Assembly: GCA_015069615.1 (NCBI GenBank) | Contig: SVIF01000009.1 | Span: 1-62,040 of the forward strand | Origin: Clostridiales bacterium | Lineage (GTDB): Bacteria > Bacillota > Clostridia > Christensenellales > Borkfalkiaceae | Length of the DNA: 62,040 bases | Reading direction: 5' to 3' | Shown here: piece after piece, positions 8,310 through 16,463 of the stretch | Position numbering within the stretch: the first letter of the stretch is position 1 | Layout: every line of letters begins with the position of its first letter | The notes under the pieces: model-generated | What the model was told of the DNA's origin: nothing | The model's input: the letters and a program-made list of their open reading frames with translations, nothing else | Database searches by the model: none | Position numbers and translations under genes: made by a program

Positions 8310-9068
8310 CTATATCCTTACGGGAATATTTTTCTTTTTCAGTTCGTGTTTTAGGTCGCTAATTTTCACTTCCCCAAAGTGGAAGATGCTTGCGGCAAGC
8401 CCTGCGTCTACCTTGGGAAGGGCTTCGAATAACTCTACGAAATGTTGGATATTCCCCGCGCCGCCCGAAGCGATGACGGGTACGTTTACCCGTTCGCAAA
8501 CGCTAGAGAGCATCGGGATATCAAAACCGCCCTTCACCCCGTCCGTATCAATGGAGTTAAGAACGATTTCCCCCGCGCCGTTTTCCACACCGCGAACAAT
8601 CCATTCAATCGCGTCCATACCCGTGTTTTCCCTTCCGCCTTTAGAAAATACGGTAAACTTGCCGTTTACCCGTTTTACGTCCGCAGAAAGCACCACGCAT
8701 TGGCTACCGTACCGTTTGGCGGCTTCGTAAATTAGGTTGGGGTTTTTAATTGCGCCCGAATTTACGCTTACCTTATCCGCCCCGCACGAAAGAACCCGCT
8801 CAAAATCGGATAGGGCGTTGATACCGCCCCCTACCGTAAGGGGAATAAAAATGGTGCGCGCCACTTCCCTTAAAATATCCGTGAACAGCGCGCGGTTTTC
8901 GCTGGATGCGGTGATATCGTAAAACACCAATTCGTCCGCGCCGTTATCCGAATAATACTGCCCTAAGGCTACGGGGGAATTTACGTCGTTTAGCCCCGAA
9001 AAGTTTACGCCTTTTACTACCCTGCCGTCCTTTACGTCTAAGCACGGGATAATGCGTTTAGAAATCAT
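8310..9068 (-). CDS. hisF: Imidazole glycerol phosphate synthase, cyclase subunit
   Basis: The 252-aa (beta/alpha)8 protein starts MISKRIIPCLDVKDGRVVKG, with the catalytic Asp in CLDVKDG and the second in LNSIDTDGVKGGFD. Phosphate-binding loops appear in LTVGGGI and VIASGGAG. With HisH it makes IGP and AICAR from PRFAR and ammonia. Its ATG overlaps the hisA stop by four bases, consistent with coupled synthesis. Confidence 0.97.
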   Translation of the reverse strand: MISKRIIPCLDVKDGRVVKGVNFSGLNDVNSPVALGQYYSDNGADELVFYDITASSENRALFTDILREVARTIFIPLTVGGGINALSDFERVLSCGADKVSVNSGAIKNPNLIYEAAKRYGSQCVVLSADVKRVNGKFTVFSKGGRENTGMDAIEWIVRGVENGAGEIVLNSIDTDGVKGGFDIPMLSSVCERVNVPVIASGGAGNIQHFVELFEALPKVDAGLAASIFHFGEVKISDLKHELKKKNIPVRI

Positions 9069-9778
9069 TTTGCCACCTCCAACGCGTCCTTTAATAAAAA
9101 CGCTTTGGTATAATACGCCTTGCCGATAATTGCCCCGTACAAGCCGTAACTATTTAAATTCGCTACGTCCGAAAGGGTGGAAACGCCCCCCGAAGCCACG
9201 ATTTGCATTTTAAGTTCGCTTTGCATTTTTTGGTATAATGCAAGGTTGGTGCCTTGCATGGCGCCGTCCTTACTGATATCCGTACAAATCACCGTGGTTA
9301 CACCCAACGCTTGCAAGTGGCGAAGGAAGGAAAACGCTTCAAGCGAAGAAGTTTCTTGCCAGCCTTTAATGGCAACGAACCCATCCTTAATATCCACGCC
9401 CACGGCGATTTTATCCCCGTACACGCGCACGGCTTCTTCCAAAAACGCGGGGTTTTCCACCGCCGCCGTACCTAAAATTACGCGGTCAATCCCCATGGAT
9501 AGATAGCGGTGAATTACTTCCATAGAACGGATGCCACCGCCCACTTCCACGAAACCGCCGAACGCTTCTTTTAACTTTCTTACGGTTTCTAAATTGGGGG
9601 TTTCCCCGCTTTTTGCCCCTTCTAAATCCACAAGGTGCATATATTTTGCGCCCTGCGCCTTAAAATCCAAGGCTACTTCTACGGGATTATCGTGATACAC
9701 CGTCATTTGGTTGTAGTCCCCCTTAAAAAGGCGAACCGCTTTACCGCCTACGATATCAATTGCGGGAAAAAGGTTCAT
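9065..9778 (-). CDS. hisA: ProFAR isomerase HisA
   Basis: The 237-aa barrel protein is homologous to HisF, with MNLFPAIDIVGGKAVRL at the start, EVGGGIRSME, and the catalytic Asp in VICTDISKDGAMQG. It carries out the Amadori rearrangement of ProFAR to PRFAR. The open frame extends further upstream, but the start at 9778 is chosen because it matches the family N terminus, follows a GGAGGGG site, and overlaps the hisH stop as ATGA. Confidence 0.96.
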   Translation of the reverse strand: MNLFPAIDIVGGKAVRLFKGDYNQMTVYHDNPVEVALDFKAQGAKYMHLVDLEGAKSGETPNLETVRKLKEAFGGFVEVGGGIRSMEVIHRYLSMGIDRVILGTAAVENPAFLEEAVRVYGDKIAVGVDIKDGFVAIKGWQETSSLEAFSFLRHLQALGVTTVICTDISKDGAMQGTNLALYQKMQSELKMQIVASGGVSTLSDVANLNSYGLYGAIIGKAYYTKAFLLKDALEVAK

Positions 9779-10401
9779 CTGTTTACCCCTCCCATTTCCG
9801 TGAACGCTTTTAGGATGGAAAGCCCTGCTTTTCCGCTTTTTTCGGGGTGGAATTGGCAACCCATTACGTTCCCTTTTGCCACGGCGGCGGTAAGATACGC
9901 GCCGTATTCGGTATCCGCAATTACGCTTTCCTTACAGTTCACCCCATAAAAAGAATGCACGAAATACACGTGTTCCCCTTCGGTTAAATACTTGAATAAG
10001 GGGTGCTTTTCCCCTTGAAAGCGAAGGGCGTTCCAACCGATGTGCGGAATTTTATATTCCTTGGGGATTACCTCCGCAATGGGGCGGATTTCCCCGGGGA
10101 TTAACCCTAAACCTTGCCACTCGCCAAACTCGTAGCTTTTTTCAAACAGCATTTGCATTCCAAGGCAAATTCCCATAAGGGGGGTGCCTTTGTTTGCAAT
10201 TTGGCGCACCACTTCGTCTAAGCCGCTTTCCTTTAACTTTTTCGCCGCGTCCTCAAACGCGCCCACACCGGGCAAAATAACGCGGTCTGCCGAAAGCAAC
10301 GTTTCCTTATCCCCCGTAATTACCGCGGTTTCCCCTATGGCAGCGAAGGAACTTTGCAGGGAGAACAAATTCCCCACGCCGTAGTCTACGATAGCAACCA
10401 T
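9775..10401 (-). CDS. hisH: Imidazole glycerol phosphate synthase, glutaminase subunit
   Basis: The 208-aa class I glutamine amidotransferase has the oxyanion/nucleophile motif GICLGMQMLFE with the catalytic Cys, and the His-Glu pair in QFHPEKSG. It supplies ammonia to HisF. The start codon shares one base with the hisB stop (TAATG), and the stop overlaps the hisA start (ATGA). Confidence 0.97.
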   Translation of the reverse strand: MVAIVDYGVGNLFSLQSSFAAIGETAVITGDKETLLSADRVILPGVGAFEDAAKKLKESGLDEVVRQIANKGTPLMGICLGMQMLFEKSYEFGEWQGLGLIPGEIRPIAEVIPKEYKIPHIGWNALRFQGEKHPLFKYLTEGEHVYFVHSFYGVNCKESVIADTEYGAYLTAAVAKGNVMGCQFHPEKSGKAGLSILKAFTEMGGVNR

Positions 10402-10988
10402 TAAAGTACCCCTTTGGTGGAAGGAATTTCGTTAGCAAAGCGGGGATCGATTTCCACCGCTTGGCGAACGGCTACCGCAACGCCCTTAAACACGCATTCC
10501 AAAACGTGGTGCGCGTTTTCCCCCGCAAGTTGTTTTACGTGCAAGGTTGCGCCCGCGTTGGATGCAAACGCTTGGAAAAATTCGTGCGCAAGTTCGGTAT
10601 CAAAATCCCCAACCTTTGCGGCTTTTAAGTTCAAATCGCATTTGAAAAAGCTTCTGCCCGAAAAATCAACGGCGGTCATGGAAAGGGCTTCGTCCATAGG
10701 CAAAATACTACTTCCGTAACGGCGGATCCCCTTTTTATCCCCTAGCGCTTCCTTAAAGGCAAGCCCTAAGCAAATGCCGATATCTTCGGTGGTGTGGTGG
10801 AAGTCGATATCCGTATCCCCGTTGCATTCCACCGAAAGGTTGAACTTACCGTGGCGCGCGAATAAGCACAGCATATGGTCTAAAAACGCGCAACCCGTGG
10901 ATACGCTGTATTCCCCTTGGCCGTCCAACTCTAAAAAAAGTTTGATATCCGTTTCGTTGGTTTTTCTTTTGATTTCAAAATTTCTCAT
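10401..10988 (-). CDS. hisB: Imidazoleglycerol-phosphate dehydratase
   Basis: The 195-aa protein has the metal-binding motifs of HisB: FLDHMLCLFARHG, DIDFHHTTEDIGICLG near the middle and ENAHHVLECVFKG near the end. It removes water from IGP to give imidazole acetol-phosphate. It lacks the N-terminal phosphatase domain of enterobacterial HisB, matching the presence of the separate PHP phosphatase. The start overlaps the hisC stop as ATGA. Confidence 0.97.
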   Translation of the reverse strand: MRNFEIKRKTNETDIKLFLELDGQGEYSVSTGCAFLDHMLCLFARHGKFNLSVECNGDTDIDFHHTTEDIGICLGLAFKEALGDKKGIRRYGSSILPMDEALSMTAVDFSGRSFFKCDLNLKAAKVGDFDTELAHEFFQAFASNAGATLHVKQLAGENAHHVLECVFKGVAVAVRQAVEIDPRFANEIPSTKGVL

Positions 10989-12037
10989 ACAATCTCCTTT
11001 AACGCGGTAAGAAGCGCTTGCATTTCCTCTGCGCTACCTACGGTGATACGGTTATATTCTTTGATGCGTTCGCCCGTAAAGTGGCGGACGAGCACGCCCT
11101 TTTCTTTCAGTTTCAAATAAATTTCTTCCCCACCCACCCTTTCGTGCTTGGCGAATAGAAAGTTGGCTTTCGAGGGGGTTAGGGTAAAGCCCATTTTTTG
11201 TAAAGCTTGCGAAGTTTCTTCGCGAAGGGAAATAATTTCCTTGCAGTTATTTTGGAAATACCCTTCGTCCTTGATACTGCCCATCCCCGCCGCCATGGTA
11301 ACGCGGTTTACGTTGTAGGGGTTTACCGAATAGCGGATGCGATTTAAGTCCGCAATCAATCCCGCGTTTGCAAAGCCCATACCCAGGCGCGCACCCGCCA
11401 TAGAACGGGATTTACTGAACGTTTGGGTAACGAGCAAGTTATCGTAGGTATCAATCAAATCCACCACGCTTTCCGCGCCGAAATCCACGTACGCTTCGTC
11501 CACCACTACCACGCGGTTGGGGTTTGCTTTCAGTACCCCTTCAATTTCTTTTTTGGTAAGGGGGATGCCCGTGGGCGCGTTGGGATTTGCGATAAACAGC
11601 GTTCCCTTTGCGTTCGTCAGCGCGGGTAAATCCACCGTAAAATCTTCCTTTAGGGGAAGGACGGTTTTGGGAAGGTTGTAAAGATCTGCAAACACCTTGT
11701 AAAACCCGTACGTAATATCGGGGAACACGGCGGGGGTGCTTTGATTACAGAACGCGGCGAAGGCGAATTGCAATACCTCGTCCGAGCCGTTGGTCATAAT
11801 CACTTGGTCTTCCTTTACGCCGTACCGCTTTGCCACCGCTTCCCTTAGACGGGCACATTCGGGGTCGGGATAAAGCTGTAAAAGGGCTAATTCCTTTTCC
11901 CCTTCCGCGATTGCCGTGGGCGAAGGGGGAAAGGGGGATTCGTTGGTGTTTAGCTTTACGTACTTGCGTTCCTTGGGCTGTTCCCCGGGAACGTACGGCA
12001 CTAAGCTTTCCCTTTCGGGTATTAAAAAGCGGCTCAT
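10985..12037 (-). CDS. hisC: Histidinol-phosphate aminotransferase
   Basis: The 350-aa fold-type I PLP enzyme contains LNTNESPFPPSP near the N terminus, the NPNAPTGIPL loop, VVDEAYVDFG with the PLP-pyridine Asp, and the Schiff-base lysine in TQTFSKSRSMAGARLG. It transfers an amino group from glutamate to imidazole acetol-phosphate. It lies 3 nt after hisD and overlaps hisB by four bases. Confidence 0.96.
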   Translation of the reverse strand: MSRFLIPERESLVPYVPGEQPKERKYVKLNTNESPFPPSPTAIAEGEKELALLQLYPDPECARLREAVAKRYGVKEDQVIMTNGSDEVLQFAFAAFCNQSTPAVFPDITYGFYKVFADLYNLPKTVLPLKEDFTVDLPALTNAKGTLFIANPNAPTGIPLTKKEIEGVLKANPNRVVVVDEAYVDFGAESVVDLIDTYDNLLVTQTFSKSRSMAGARLGMGFANAGLIADLNRIRYSVNPYNVNRVTMAAGMGSIKDEGYFQNNCKEIISLREETSQALQKMGFTLTPSKANFLFAKHERVGGEEIYLKLKEKGVLVRHFTGERIKEYNRITVGSAEEMQALLTALKEIV

Positions 12038-12040
12038 AAC

Positions 12041-13315
12041 TTATTCCTCAAAGCGGATAACCGCGCTTTTTGCGTGGGCGGTAAGCCCTTCCTTTTTGGC
12101 AAAATATTCTACGTCCCTACACACTTCCTCCAAAGCGGATTTATCGTAGTAAATGTACTGCGTTTTCTTTACGAAATCGTCCACCGAAAGGGGGCTGGAA
12201 AACCGCGCCGTTCCGCTGGTGGGAAGGGTGTGGTTGGTACCTGCAAAGTAATCCCCCAACGCTTCGGGGCAGTACCTACCAAGGAACACCGAACCCGCGT
12301 GCTTGACTTGTTCTAAGTAGCGGAAGGGGTCTTCCACGCACAGTTCCAAGTGTTCGGGGGCGATGGCGTTGGCAACGGTGATTGCGCGTTCTAAATTTTC
12401 GGTTAGGATAATTTTGCCGTTATCGTCAATACTTGCGCGTGCAATTTCCGCGCGTTCTAACGTGGGGATTTGCTTTTCGATTTCTTCGGAAACCGCCTTG
12501 GCAAAATCTTCGCTATCCGTAATCAGAACCGCGCTTGCCATTTTATCGTGTTCGGCTTGGGAAAGTAGGTCCGCCGCAATATCCTTGGGGCGGTTAAACC
12601 CATCCGCAACCACCAGTATTTCGCTGGGGCCTGCAATCATATCAATGGAAACGCTACCGTACACTTGCTTTTTCGCTTCGGCAACGAAAGCGTTCCCCGG
12701 GCCCACGATTTTATCCGTTTTGGGAAGAGACTGCGTACCGAACGCAAGGCCTGCAATCGCTTGCGCGCCCCCTACCTTGTAAATTTCGTCCACACCCGCC
12801 ACGTGCGCAGCCGCCAAAATAACGGGGTTAATTTTCCCTTCCTTATTCGGAGGGGTTACCATAACTACGCGAGGCACGCCTGCAATTTTCGCAGGGATAG
12901 CATCCATTAAAACGGTGGAAGGGTACGCCGCCGTTCCACCGGGAACGTAAAGCCCCGCTACGTCCACGGGAAGTACTTTTTGCCCGATCACTTTACCATT
13001 TTCTTCCATGCGGAAACCCGCGTTCTTTTGCTTTTCGTGGAAGGCGCGGATGTTTGCCGCCGCCTTTTTCAACACTTCCAAAAAGCGGGGTTCTACCTTA
13101 GATACCCCTTCCTGAATTTCTTCCAAAGAAACTTTTAATTGGGTTAAATCCGCCCCGTCAAAGCGTTTGGTGTATTCCTTTAAGGCTTCGTCCCCCCGCG
13201 CTTTTACGTCCGCCAAAATATCCTTAACGATAGCGGATACGTCCCTTTTTGCGGTTTGCTCAACGCCGAATATTTCTTCACGGCTGTTTTCGCCGTCCTT
13301 TACGATACGAATCAT
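12041..13315 (-). CDS. hisD: Histidinol dehydrogenase
   Basis: The 424-aa protein has the family signature IDMIAGPSEILVVAD, AADLLSQAEHD, and the catalytic EH pair in ANAIAPEHLELCVEDP, plus GTNHTLPTSGTARFSSPLSV. It performs the last two oxidations, histidinol to histidine, with zinc and NAD. The first ATG overlaps the hisG stop (ATGA). Confidence 0.97.
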   Translation of the reverse strand: MIRIVKDGENSREEIFGVEQTAKRDVSAIVKDILADVKARGDEALKEYTKRFDGADLTQLKVSLEEIQEGVSKVEPRFLEVLKKAAANIRAFHEKQKNAGFRMEENGKVIGQKVLPVDVAGLYVPGGTAAYPSTVLMDAIPAKIAGVPRVVMVTPPNKEGKINPVILAAAHVAGVDEIYKVGGAQAIAGLAFGTQSLPKTDKIVGPGNAFVAEAKKQVYGSVSIDMIAGPSEILVVADGFNRPKDIAADLLSQAEHDKMASAVLITDSEDFAKAVSEEIEKQIPTLERAEIARASIDDNGKIILTENLERAITVANAIAPEHLELCVEDPFRYLEQVKHAGSVFLGRYCPEALGDYFAGTNHTLPTSGTARFSSPLSVDDFVKKTQYIYYDKSALEEVCRDVEYFAKKEGLTAHAKSAVIRFEE

Positions 13316-13947
13316 TTGTTTTTCTCCGTTAATTCCTTTAAGCCTTGCTTTACCCGTTCAATCATGGAAAAGCGGAATTTATAGTTGGCTTTGTTGGCAA
13401 TCAGCCTTGCGGAAATGGGCAAGAACCGTTCCAAAACCACCAAGTTGTTTTCTTTTAGCGTGGTACCCGTTTCCACGATATCCACGATTACGTCCGAAAG
13501 CCCCAAAATGGGCGCGATTTCAATGCTGCCGTTTAGGTGTACGATGTCAATATCCCGCCCTTGCGCGGCGTAGTATTCTTTTGCAATGCGCGAAAATTTG
13601 GTGGCTACGGTTAAGGTGCGGTTTCTATCGTCCACAAAGTCCGCCTTTCCCGCCACACACATATCACATTTGCCCATGCCAAGGTCAAGTAGTTCGTACA
13701 CGTCCGGGCGGTATTCGTTTAAAATATCCTTACCGCAAACCCCGATATCCGCCGCACCGCGTTCTACGTAAATGGCTACGTCCGAAGGTTTCACCCAAAA
13801 ATAACGTACGCCTACTTCCTTATTTTCAAAAATTAATTTGCGGTTGTTTTCCTTAATGGAAGGGCAAGGAAATCCCGCCGCTTCAAACAGCGCGTAAACC
13901 TTTTCCCCCAAACGCCCCTTGGGAAGGGCAATATTCAGCGTTTCCAT
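13312..13947 (-). CDS. hisG: ATP phosphoribosyltransferase, short catalytic form
   Basis: This 211-aa short HisG starts MNIALPKGRLGEK-like (METLNIALPKGRLGEK), has DIGVCGKDIL and the PRPP-binding strand DVIVDIVETGTTLKENNL. Short HisG lacks the C-terminal regulatory domain and needs HisZ, whose gene is immediately upstream and shares one base with it. It commits ATP and PRPP to histidine synthesis and is the usual point of feedback inhibition. Confidence 0.97.
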   Translation of the reverse strand: METLNIALPKGRLGEKVYALFEAAGFPCPSIKENNRKLIFENKEVGVRYFWVKPSDVAIYVERGAADIGVCGKDILNEYRPDVYELLDLGMGKCDMCVAGKADFVDDRNRTLTVATKFSRIAKEYYAAQGRDIDIVHLNGSIEIAPILGLSDVIVDIVETGTTLKENNLVVLERFLPISARLIANKANYKFRFSMIERVKQGLKELTEKNK

Positions 13948-14885
13948 TACTTTCTTTCCCCCGCGTAAATTTTTACCAGCTCGTCGGGGTACACGGCAAA
14001 ACCGATCCCCTTACTGCGCTTTTTCATTTTTTGCATCAAGCGATCGTATTGTCCGCCAGAGAGAACACCCGTAGGCACACCCTTAACGAAGCCCTTAAAC
14101 GCGATGCCGTTATAGTAGTTTTGGTGGTTCAGTACCGAAAAGTCCACGTACACGTTTTCCGCGCCCGCGTTTAGAAGGGCGGTTAACACGGCGGAAAATT
14201 CTTGCACCGCGGTTTTGGTTTTTTCGTCCGCGCCAAAACGGGAAAGTAGGGGCAAAATTTGTTCCGCCTTGCCGTATAACGTGGTTAAAAGGGCAAGGTT
14301 TTCGGTTTGTTCGGGGGTTAACCCTTCGGCTTCTGCAACGCTTCTTGCCGCTTGTTCGTTTTTATCCGCAAGCGCAAGGAAAAATTCTTTTTTCCCTTGG
14401 GCGGAAAGCCCGTATGCTTCGGCTAAACCCGTAACTACGTCCAAATGCGAAACCTCCAAAACGGTAGCATCAGATAATAGGTTCAGGCTTTCCTTTGCCA
14501 AAAGCAAGGTTTCCACTACGTCCTTTTCGGTTACGTCCCCCATCGTCTCCACGCCCACTTGCGCTAGTTCGCGGAACGCGCCCGTTCCTTTATGTAAGCG
14601 GTACACGTTTTCGTTGTAGTACACTTTGGTTTTCCCTTCGGGGGATTCCTTAGTGTTTTTAATGATGGATAAGGTTACGTCCGGCTTTAACGCAAGCAAC
14701 CGCCCGTCCGTATCCGTAAAGGTGATTACCGAATCCGAAGTTAAAAACTCTTTGTTTTTCGCGTATAGGTCGTATTCTTCAAACTTGCTCATTTTATATT
14801 GCCCGTACCCTTTTTCCGCGTATAACGCGCGAAGGGATAAGGATATTTTTTCGGTTGCCGTTAAAACAGAAAGAAGGTCTGCCAT
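13947..14885 (-). CDS. hisZ: ATP phosphoribosyltransferase regulatory subunit
   Basis: The 312-aa protein resembles the catalytic core of histidyl-tRNA synthetase: TFTDTDGRLLALKPDVTLSI (motif 2 region), RELAQVGVETMGD, and a motif-3-like GGQYDRLM. It lacks an anticodon-binding domain, as expected for HisZ, which forms the hetero-octamer with short HisG and gives histidine feedback. It is coupled to hisG and to yerC by single-base stop/start overlaps. Confidence 0.93.
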   Translation of the reverse strand: MADLLSVLTATEKISLSLRALYAEKGYGQYKMSKFEEYDLYAKNKEFLTSDSVITFTDTDGRLLALKPDVTLSIIKNTKESPEGKTKVYYNENVYRLHKGTGAFRELAQVGVETMGDVTEKDVVETLLLAKESLNLLSDATVLEVSHLDVVTGLAEAYGLSAQGKKEFFLALADKNEQAARSVAEAEGLTPEQTENLALLTTLYGKAEQILPLLSRFGADEKTKTAVQEFSAVLTALLNAGAENVYVDFSVLNHQNYYNGIAFKGFVKGVPTGVLSGGQYDRLMQKMKKRSKGIGFAVYPDELVKIYAGERK

Positions 14886-15175
14886 TATTTGCTTCCCCCT
14901 TCCTTTTCAAGCACTAAATTGTATCCGCCGCTGCCGTATAACAGGCATTTGTTTACCCGACTGATGGTTGCGGTACTTGCACCCGTAGTTTTGGAAATTT
15001 CCTGATAGTTCTTTCCTTCTTTTAGTAAGGAAGCCACTTGCAAACGCTGGGTAATATCCATCAGTTCTTTAATGGTGCATACGTCCTCGAAAAAGGTGCG
15101 TACTTCTTTTGCGGAAGTTAATCCCGCAACCGCTTCAAAAAAAGGATTAAATTGTTCAAACGAAAAATTTTGCAT
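14885..15175 (-). CDS. YerC/HisR-type TrpR-like regulator
   Basis: The 96-aa protein from the start at 15175 (MQNFSFEQFN, after AAGGAAAAACGT) matches the YerC/YecD family of TrpR-fold proteins: an N-terminal dimer helix region, LMDITQRLQVASLL, and the helix-turn-helix NYQEISKTTGASTATISRVN. An upstream in-frame ATG would give 109 aa but lacks a good ribosome site. Members of this family linked to his genes have been proposed as the histidine repressor HisR in Firmicutes. Here it is the first gene of the operon, and its promoter carries a TTTACC-N2-GGTAAA palindrome, so autorepression of the whole operon by histidine status is likely. Confidence 0.88.
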   Translation of the reverse strand: MQNFSFEQFNPFFEAVAGLTSAKEVRTFFEDVCTIKELMDITQRLQVASLLKEGKNYQEISKTTGASTATISRVNKCLLYGSGGYNLVLEKEGGSK

Positions 15176-15244
15176 ACGTTTTTCCTTTTGCCCTTCCCCG
15201 CCGCTTTGACGCACGCGAAAAGGCCTTCGCTTTAATTCTTTACC

Positions 15245-15273
15245 ATTTTACCACGGTAAAGCGTAAAAGTCAA
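15245..15273 (-). promoter_or_regulatory. his operon sigmaA promoter with operator palindrome
   Basis: On the minus strand TTGACT (15268-15273) and TAAAAT (15245-15250) are exactly 17 bp apart. A perfect palindrome TTTACCACGGTAAA (15247-15260) covers the -10 box and inner spacer. The predicted transcript starts near 15238, about 60 nt before yerC, with no T-box-like leader. A repressor bound here would block RNA polymerase directly. Confidence 0.8.
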
Positions 15274-15461
15274 TCAATTAAAATCTGTTTTTTAGTGTTT
15301 TTTTATTTTTTTTGGGGCGACATTGCCAAATTGGGGCTTAATTTCCCAATTTCCCTAAAATCCTTACTATTATACCGCTTTCCCTATGGGAAAGCAAGCC
15401 GTTTTTTCGGTTTTTTATCAAATTTCCGCCTTTTTTAATTCTTTCCCTGTTATTTTTAGAT

Positions 15462-15614
15462 AAAAATAACCGCCCTTATGGGCGGTTACCATAATTTGAG
15501 AAGTCTACGCTAAAAGCCAGGCGTTCTTCTCTGTCAACGCGGAAATCCCGTTGCTGCCCTGTTACATGGGGCTAATGGCAAAACTATTATAACACAGGAG
15601 ATTGTGAATGTCAA
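15462..15614 (-). ncRNA. Tandem small RNA 1 (about 119 nt) with own promoter and terminator
   Basis: TTGACA (15609-15614), 17-bp spacer, TATAAT (15586-15591); transcript from about 15580 to a TAACCGCCC/GGGCGGTTA hairpin (15467-15488) with T tract. Predicted hairpins: GCCC...GGGC, CAACG...CGTTG, and GAGAAG...CTTCTC enclosing a loop with CTGGCTTTTAGCGTAGA. Nearest relatives are the two units immediately upstream. Confidence 0.75.
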
Positions 15615-15629
15615 ACGTTAATTACAGTA

Positions 15630-15776
15630 AAAAATAACCGCCCTTGCGGACGGTTAAATGGAAAGTCTACGTATAAAAGCCAAACGTTCTTTCCTGTTGT
15701 CGCGGAGTTCCCCGACACTTCCCCTAACAGGGGCTGGTGGCAAATATATGATACCATGGGAGATTAAAAATGTCAA
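15630..15776 (-). ncRNA. Tandem small RNA 2 (about 113 nt)
   Basis: TTGACA (15771-15776), 17-bp spacer, TATCAT (15748-15753); transcript to a TAACCGTCC/GGGCGGTTA hairpin (15635-15656) with T tract. It keeps the architecture of unit 1 with changed but still paired stems: CCCCTGTTAGGGG, TGTCG...CGACA, and GGAAAG...CTTTCC around TTTGGCTTTTATACGTAGA. The terminator has a U:G pair only if read on the minus strand, supporting this orientation. Confidence 0.75.
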
Positions 15777-15805
15777 CTATTAATTACAGTTATGGATATT
15801 ACGGT

Positions 15806-15961
15806 AAAAAAATAACCGCCTCTATGGGCGGTTACCAAAATTTGGGAAGTCTACGCACGAAGACCAGACGCTCTTCCCCGGCAACGCGCATCTGCCGTTG
15901 CTACCCTGTTACATAGGGCGGTGGTCGTTATTATTATAACATGGAAGAAAAAATATGTCAA
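15806..15961 (-). ncRNA. Tandem small RNA 3 (about 121 nt)
   Basis: TTGACA (15956-15961), 17-bp spacer, TATAAT (15933-15938); transcript to a TAACCGCC/GGCGGTTA hairpin (15813-15834) with T tract. Predicted hairpins: CCCT...AGGG, GCAACG...CGTTGC, and GGGAAG...CTTCCC around a loop ending GCGTAGA. The strings CGTAGACTT and TAACAGGG are shared with unit 1. Confidence 0.75.
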
Positions 15962-15983
15962 ACATAATTGCGATTACGAATAT

Positions 15984-16125
15984 AAAAATAACCGACCTTG
16001 CGGACGGTTAGAAAAACGGGCGACTAACGTTATTTCGTGTGGTCGTCGCCAGCGGCTCCCCACAGTCCCACCGGGACATTTACAGTCGTCAAAATTATTA
16101 TATGAAAGAAAATAAAGAATGTCAA
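15984..16125 (-). ncRNA. Tandem small RNA 4, divergent (about 107 nt)
   Basis: TTGACA (16120-16125), 17-bp spacer, TATAAT (16097-16102); transcript to a TAACCG.../CGGTTA hairpin (15989-16010) with T tract. It has GTCCC...GGGAC, then TGTGG and GGCGAC segments whose partners CCACA and GTCGCC interleave, giving a possible pseudoknot. It shares promoter and terminator style with units 1-3 but its body is more diverged. Confidence 0.7.
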
Positions 16126-16196
16126 CCATTTTTGAGAAAAATAAAAAAGATCCAAATTTTTTATTTTTCTAAGATTTCCCTTCCGGTGTATTTTAT

Positions 16197-16299
16197 ATAA
16201 CTTTAACGTAAGCCCGAAAGCGCAAAAGAAAAGGGTGGGGCGTTCGCAAAGCGGTTTAGCGCGAACCCCCACCCCCTTTTGTGCCGGGCGTAAAGTTAT
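16197..16299. repeat. 103-bp near-perfect palindrome
   Basis: The arms start ATAACTTTA and end TAAAGTTAT. Moving inward, GCCCG pairs CGGGC, GCGCAAAAG pairs CTTTTGTGC (one G:T), GGGTGGGG pairs CCCCACCC, and GTTCGC pairs GCGAAC around a short loop. The G:T pair favours a plus-strand RNA or a DNA cruciform. No second copy was seen here and no coding function is evident. It could be a small structured RNA, a miniature inverted-repeat element or a strong transcription barrier. Confidence 0.65.
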
Positions 16300-16428
16300 C
16301 AAAATGCTATTGTGCTAATATCCAGGTTAAACAACTCTTTAACCTTACGGACTATTTTTTTCGTTCGTCCTGCGCTGCATCCGCATATAAGGTTAGGGGT
16401 GGCTTACCAAAGTGGCACCTTGTAGGAC

Positions 16429-16457
16429 TTGACAAATATTTTTACCCGTGTTATACT
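16429..16457 (+). promoter_or_regulatory. SigmaA promoter of the antisense RNA
   Basis: TTGACA (16429-16434) and TATACT (16452-16457) are separated by exactly 17 bp on the plus strand. Transcription would start near 16464 and run across the complete small ORF on the opposite strand. Confidence 0.8.
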
Positions 16458-16463
16458 ATTCCC

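Noticed and set aside
8086-8730. Plus-strand frame of 214 codons over hisIE/hisF
   Set aside because: Antisense shadow of well-identified his genes.
15601-15966. Short plus-strand ORFs beginning ATGTCAA at each unit
   Set aside because: ATGTCAA is only the reverse complement of the TTGACAT promoter box. The frames differ in length and sequence, so they are not a peptide family.
15462-16125. Small-RNA array as a CRISPR array
   Set aside because: Units are 140-170 bp with internal promoters and terminators; there are no short identical repeats with unique spacers and no cas genes.
16030-16302. Minus-strand frame of 90 codons through the palindrome and small RNA 4
   Set aside because: Starts inside the palindrome, has no ribosome site, and crosses a consensus promoter.
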